A stretch of 5,945 nucleotides of DNA. It comes from an uncultured Faecalibacterium sp. (GTDB lineage Bacteria; Bacillota; Clostridia; Oscillospirales; Ruminococcaceae). The notes below the pieces were generated by a model. That model worked only from the letters and a program-made list of their open reading frames with translations. It ran no database searches and was not told the origin of the DNA. A program made the translations under genes and the position numbers. The stretch covers positions 1-5,945 of the forward strand of contig CALDNF010000121.1 of the NCBI GenBank assembly GCA_937917475.1, written 5' to 3'. The stretch's first letter is position 1, and each line of letters starts with the position of its first letter. Positions 5,242 through 5,945 of this stretch are shown here, one piece after another.

Positions 5242-5945
5242 ATGAAGTTTATCAAGTGCGAAAAGCTCGAGAAGAGCATGGCCGAGATCCAGTTCTCCAT
5301 CGACGCTGAGGCTTTCAAGGTCGCAGTTGCCGATGTCTTTAAGAAGGAAGGCAAGAAGTACAGCGTGCCCGGCTTCCGCAAGGGCAAGGCTCCCCGTTCT
5401 CTGATCGAGAAGATGTACGGTGCTGATGTCTTCACCTATGATGCCATCAATGAGCTGTTCCCGGCTGCTTACGAAGAGGCTGTCAAGGAAGCTGGCATCG
5501 AGCCGGTCGGCCGTCCTGAGGTCACCGTTGATTCTGCAAATGAGACTGATGGCGTGGCCCTGACCGTTAAGGTCGCTGTCAAGCCGGAGGTCAAGATCGG
5601 TGCTTACAATGGCCTGTCCGTTGAAAAGACCGTTCACACCGTTGATGAGGCTGCTGTGGATGCAGAGCTCAAGCGTGTGCAGGAGCGCAATGCCCGCGAG
5701 CTGACCCGTGAGGGTGCTGCTGAGAACGGCGATATCGTTGATATCGACTTCGAGGGCTTTGTGAACGGTGTTGCATTTGAGGGCGGCAAGGCTGAGCACT
5801 ACAGCCTGACTCTGGGCAGCGGCAGCTTCATCCCCGGCTTTGAGGATCAGATCGTTGGCCACGCTGCTGGTGAGGAGTTCGATGTGAACGTCACCTTCCC
5901 CGAGCAGTATCAGGCTGCTGAGCTGGCTGGCAAGCCCGCTGTCTT
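5242..5945 (+). CDS. tig: Trigger factor (N-terminal part, 3' end outside window)
   Basis: The first 234 residues of the ribosome-associated chaperone that binds nascent chains at the exit tunnel and has peptidyl-prolyl isomerase activity. GFRKGKAP (44-51) is the signature loop that docks on ribosomal protein L23. Residues 1 to about 115 form the ribosome-binding domain. From about 160, NGDIVDIDFEGFVNGVAFEGG with LGSGSFIPGFEDQIVG is the FKBP-like isomerase domain, still continuing at the window end. Family members are about 430 residues, so roughly half is missing. The start is fixed by GGAGG at 5227-5231. Lysines are all AAG, and arginines only CGC or CGT, the bias of a highly expressed gene. 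In Firmicutes clpP or clpX often follows, but that is outside the window. Two sizeable open frames on the opposite strand here are shadows. Confidence 0.96.
   Translation, partial: MKFIKCEKLEKSMAEIQFSIDAEAFKVAVADVFKKEGKKYSVPGFRKGKAPRSLIEKMYGADVFTYDAINELFPAAYEEAVKEAGIEPVGRPEVTVDSANETDGVALTVKVAVKPEVKIGAYNGLSVEKTVHTVDEAAVDAELKRVQERNARELTREGAAENGDIVDIDFEGFVNGVAFEGGKAEHYSLTLGSGSFIPGFEDQIVGHAAGEEFDVNVTFPEQYQAAELAGKPAV

Noticed and set aside
5203..5862. A 219-residue open frame on the minus strand opposite tig
   Set aside because: The + strand is unmistakably trigger factor; the antisense frame stays open because of the strong AAG/GCT/GTT codon bias and has no domain or ribosome binding signal that I can see.

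Overview
This window looks like a housekeeping stretch of a moderately GC-rich Firmicutes (Bacillota) chromosome. The gene order rplS - lepB - rbgA - rnhB - yraN, followed by thrC, a metallophosphoesterase and tig, together with TATAAT-type promoter spelling and strong GGAGG ribosome binding sites, suggests a Clostridia member. My best guess is the Oscillospiraceae/Ruminococcaceae (Faecalibacterium-like). That placement rests on remembered synteny and codon style, not on a search. All supported genes are on the + strand.

Layout: (1) Positions 1-146 are the 3' end of rplS (ribosomal protein L19), followed by a clear intrinsic terminator (170-200). (2) Positions 261-2747 hold four tightly packed genes: signal peptidase I (lepB/sipS type), the circularly permuted ribosome-assembly GTPase rbgA (ylqF), ribonuclease HII (rnhB) and a UPF0102/YraN nuclease-fold protein. 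They overlap by 4, 4 and 1 bases, so they are almost certainly co-transcribed and translationally coupled. (3) After a 95-base gap that can fold, thrC (threonine synthase) occupies 2843-4303. (4) A calcineurin-type metallophosphoesterase of unknown substrate lies at 4349-5032. (5) A 209-base intergenic region holds a near-consensus extended -10 promoter and a leader of about 129 bases. (6) The 5' part of tig (trigger factor) runs off the window end.

Together the genes serve protein and ribosome production and quality control: L19 and RbgA (50S subunit), signal peptidase (secretion), trigger factor (nascent-chain folding) and RNase HII (removal of ribonucleotides from DNA). thrC is the one metabolic gene.

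No mobile element, CRISPR array, tRNA or defence system is visible, and the coding content is ordinary. The most interesting part is non-coding. The tig promoter's -10 box sits between the arms of a 12-base inverted repeat (10 of 12 positions complementary), and the predicted tig leader RNA reads as three back-to-back stem-loops (5118-5213) just upstream of the Shine-Dalgarno. One stem-loop has a perfectly symmetric AGAA/AGAA internal loop that could form tandem G-A pairs. This may be an undescribed cis-regulatory leader for trigger factor, but it is a reading by eye and needs folding and comparative checks.
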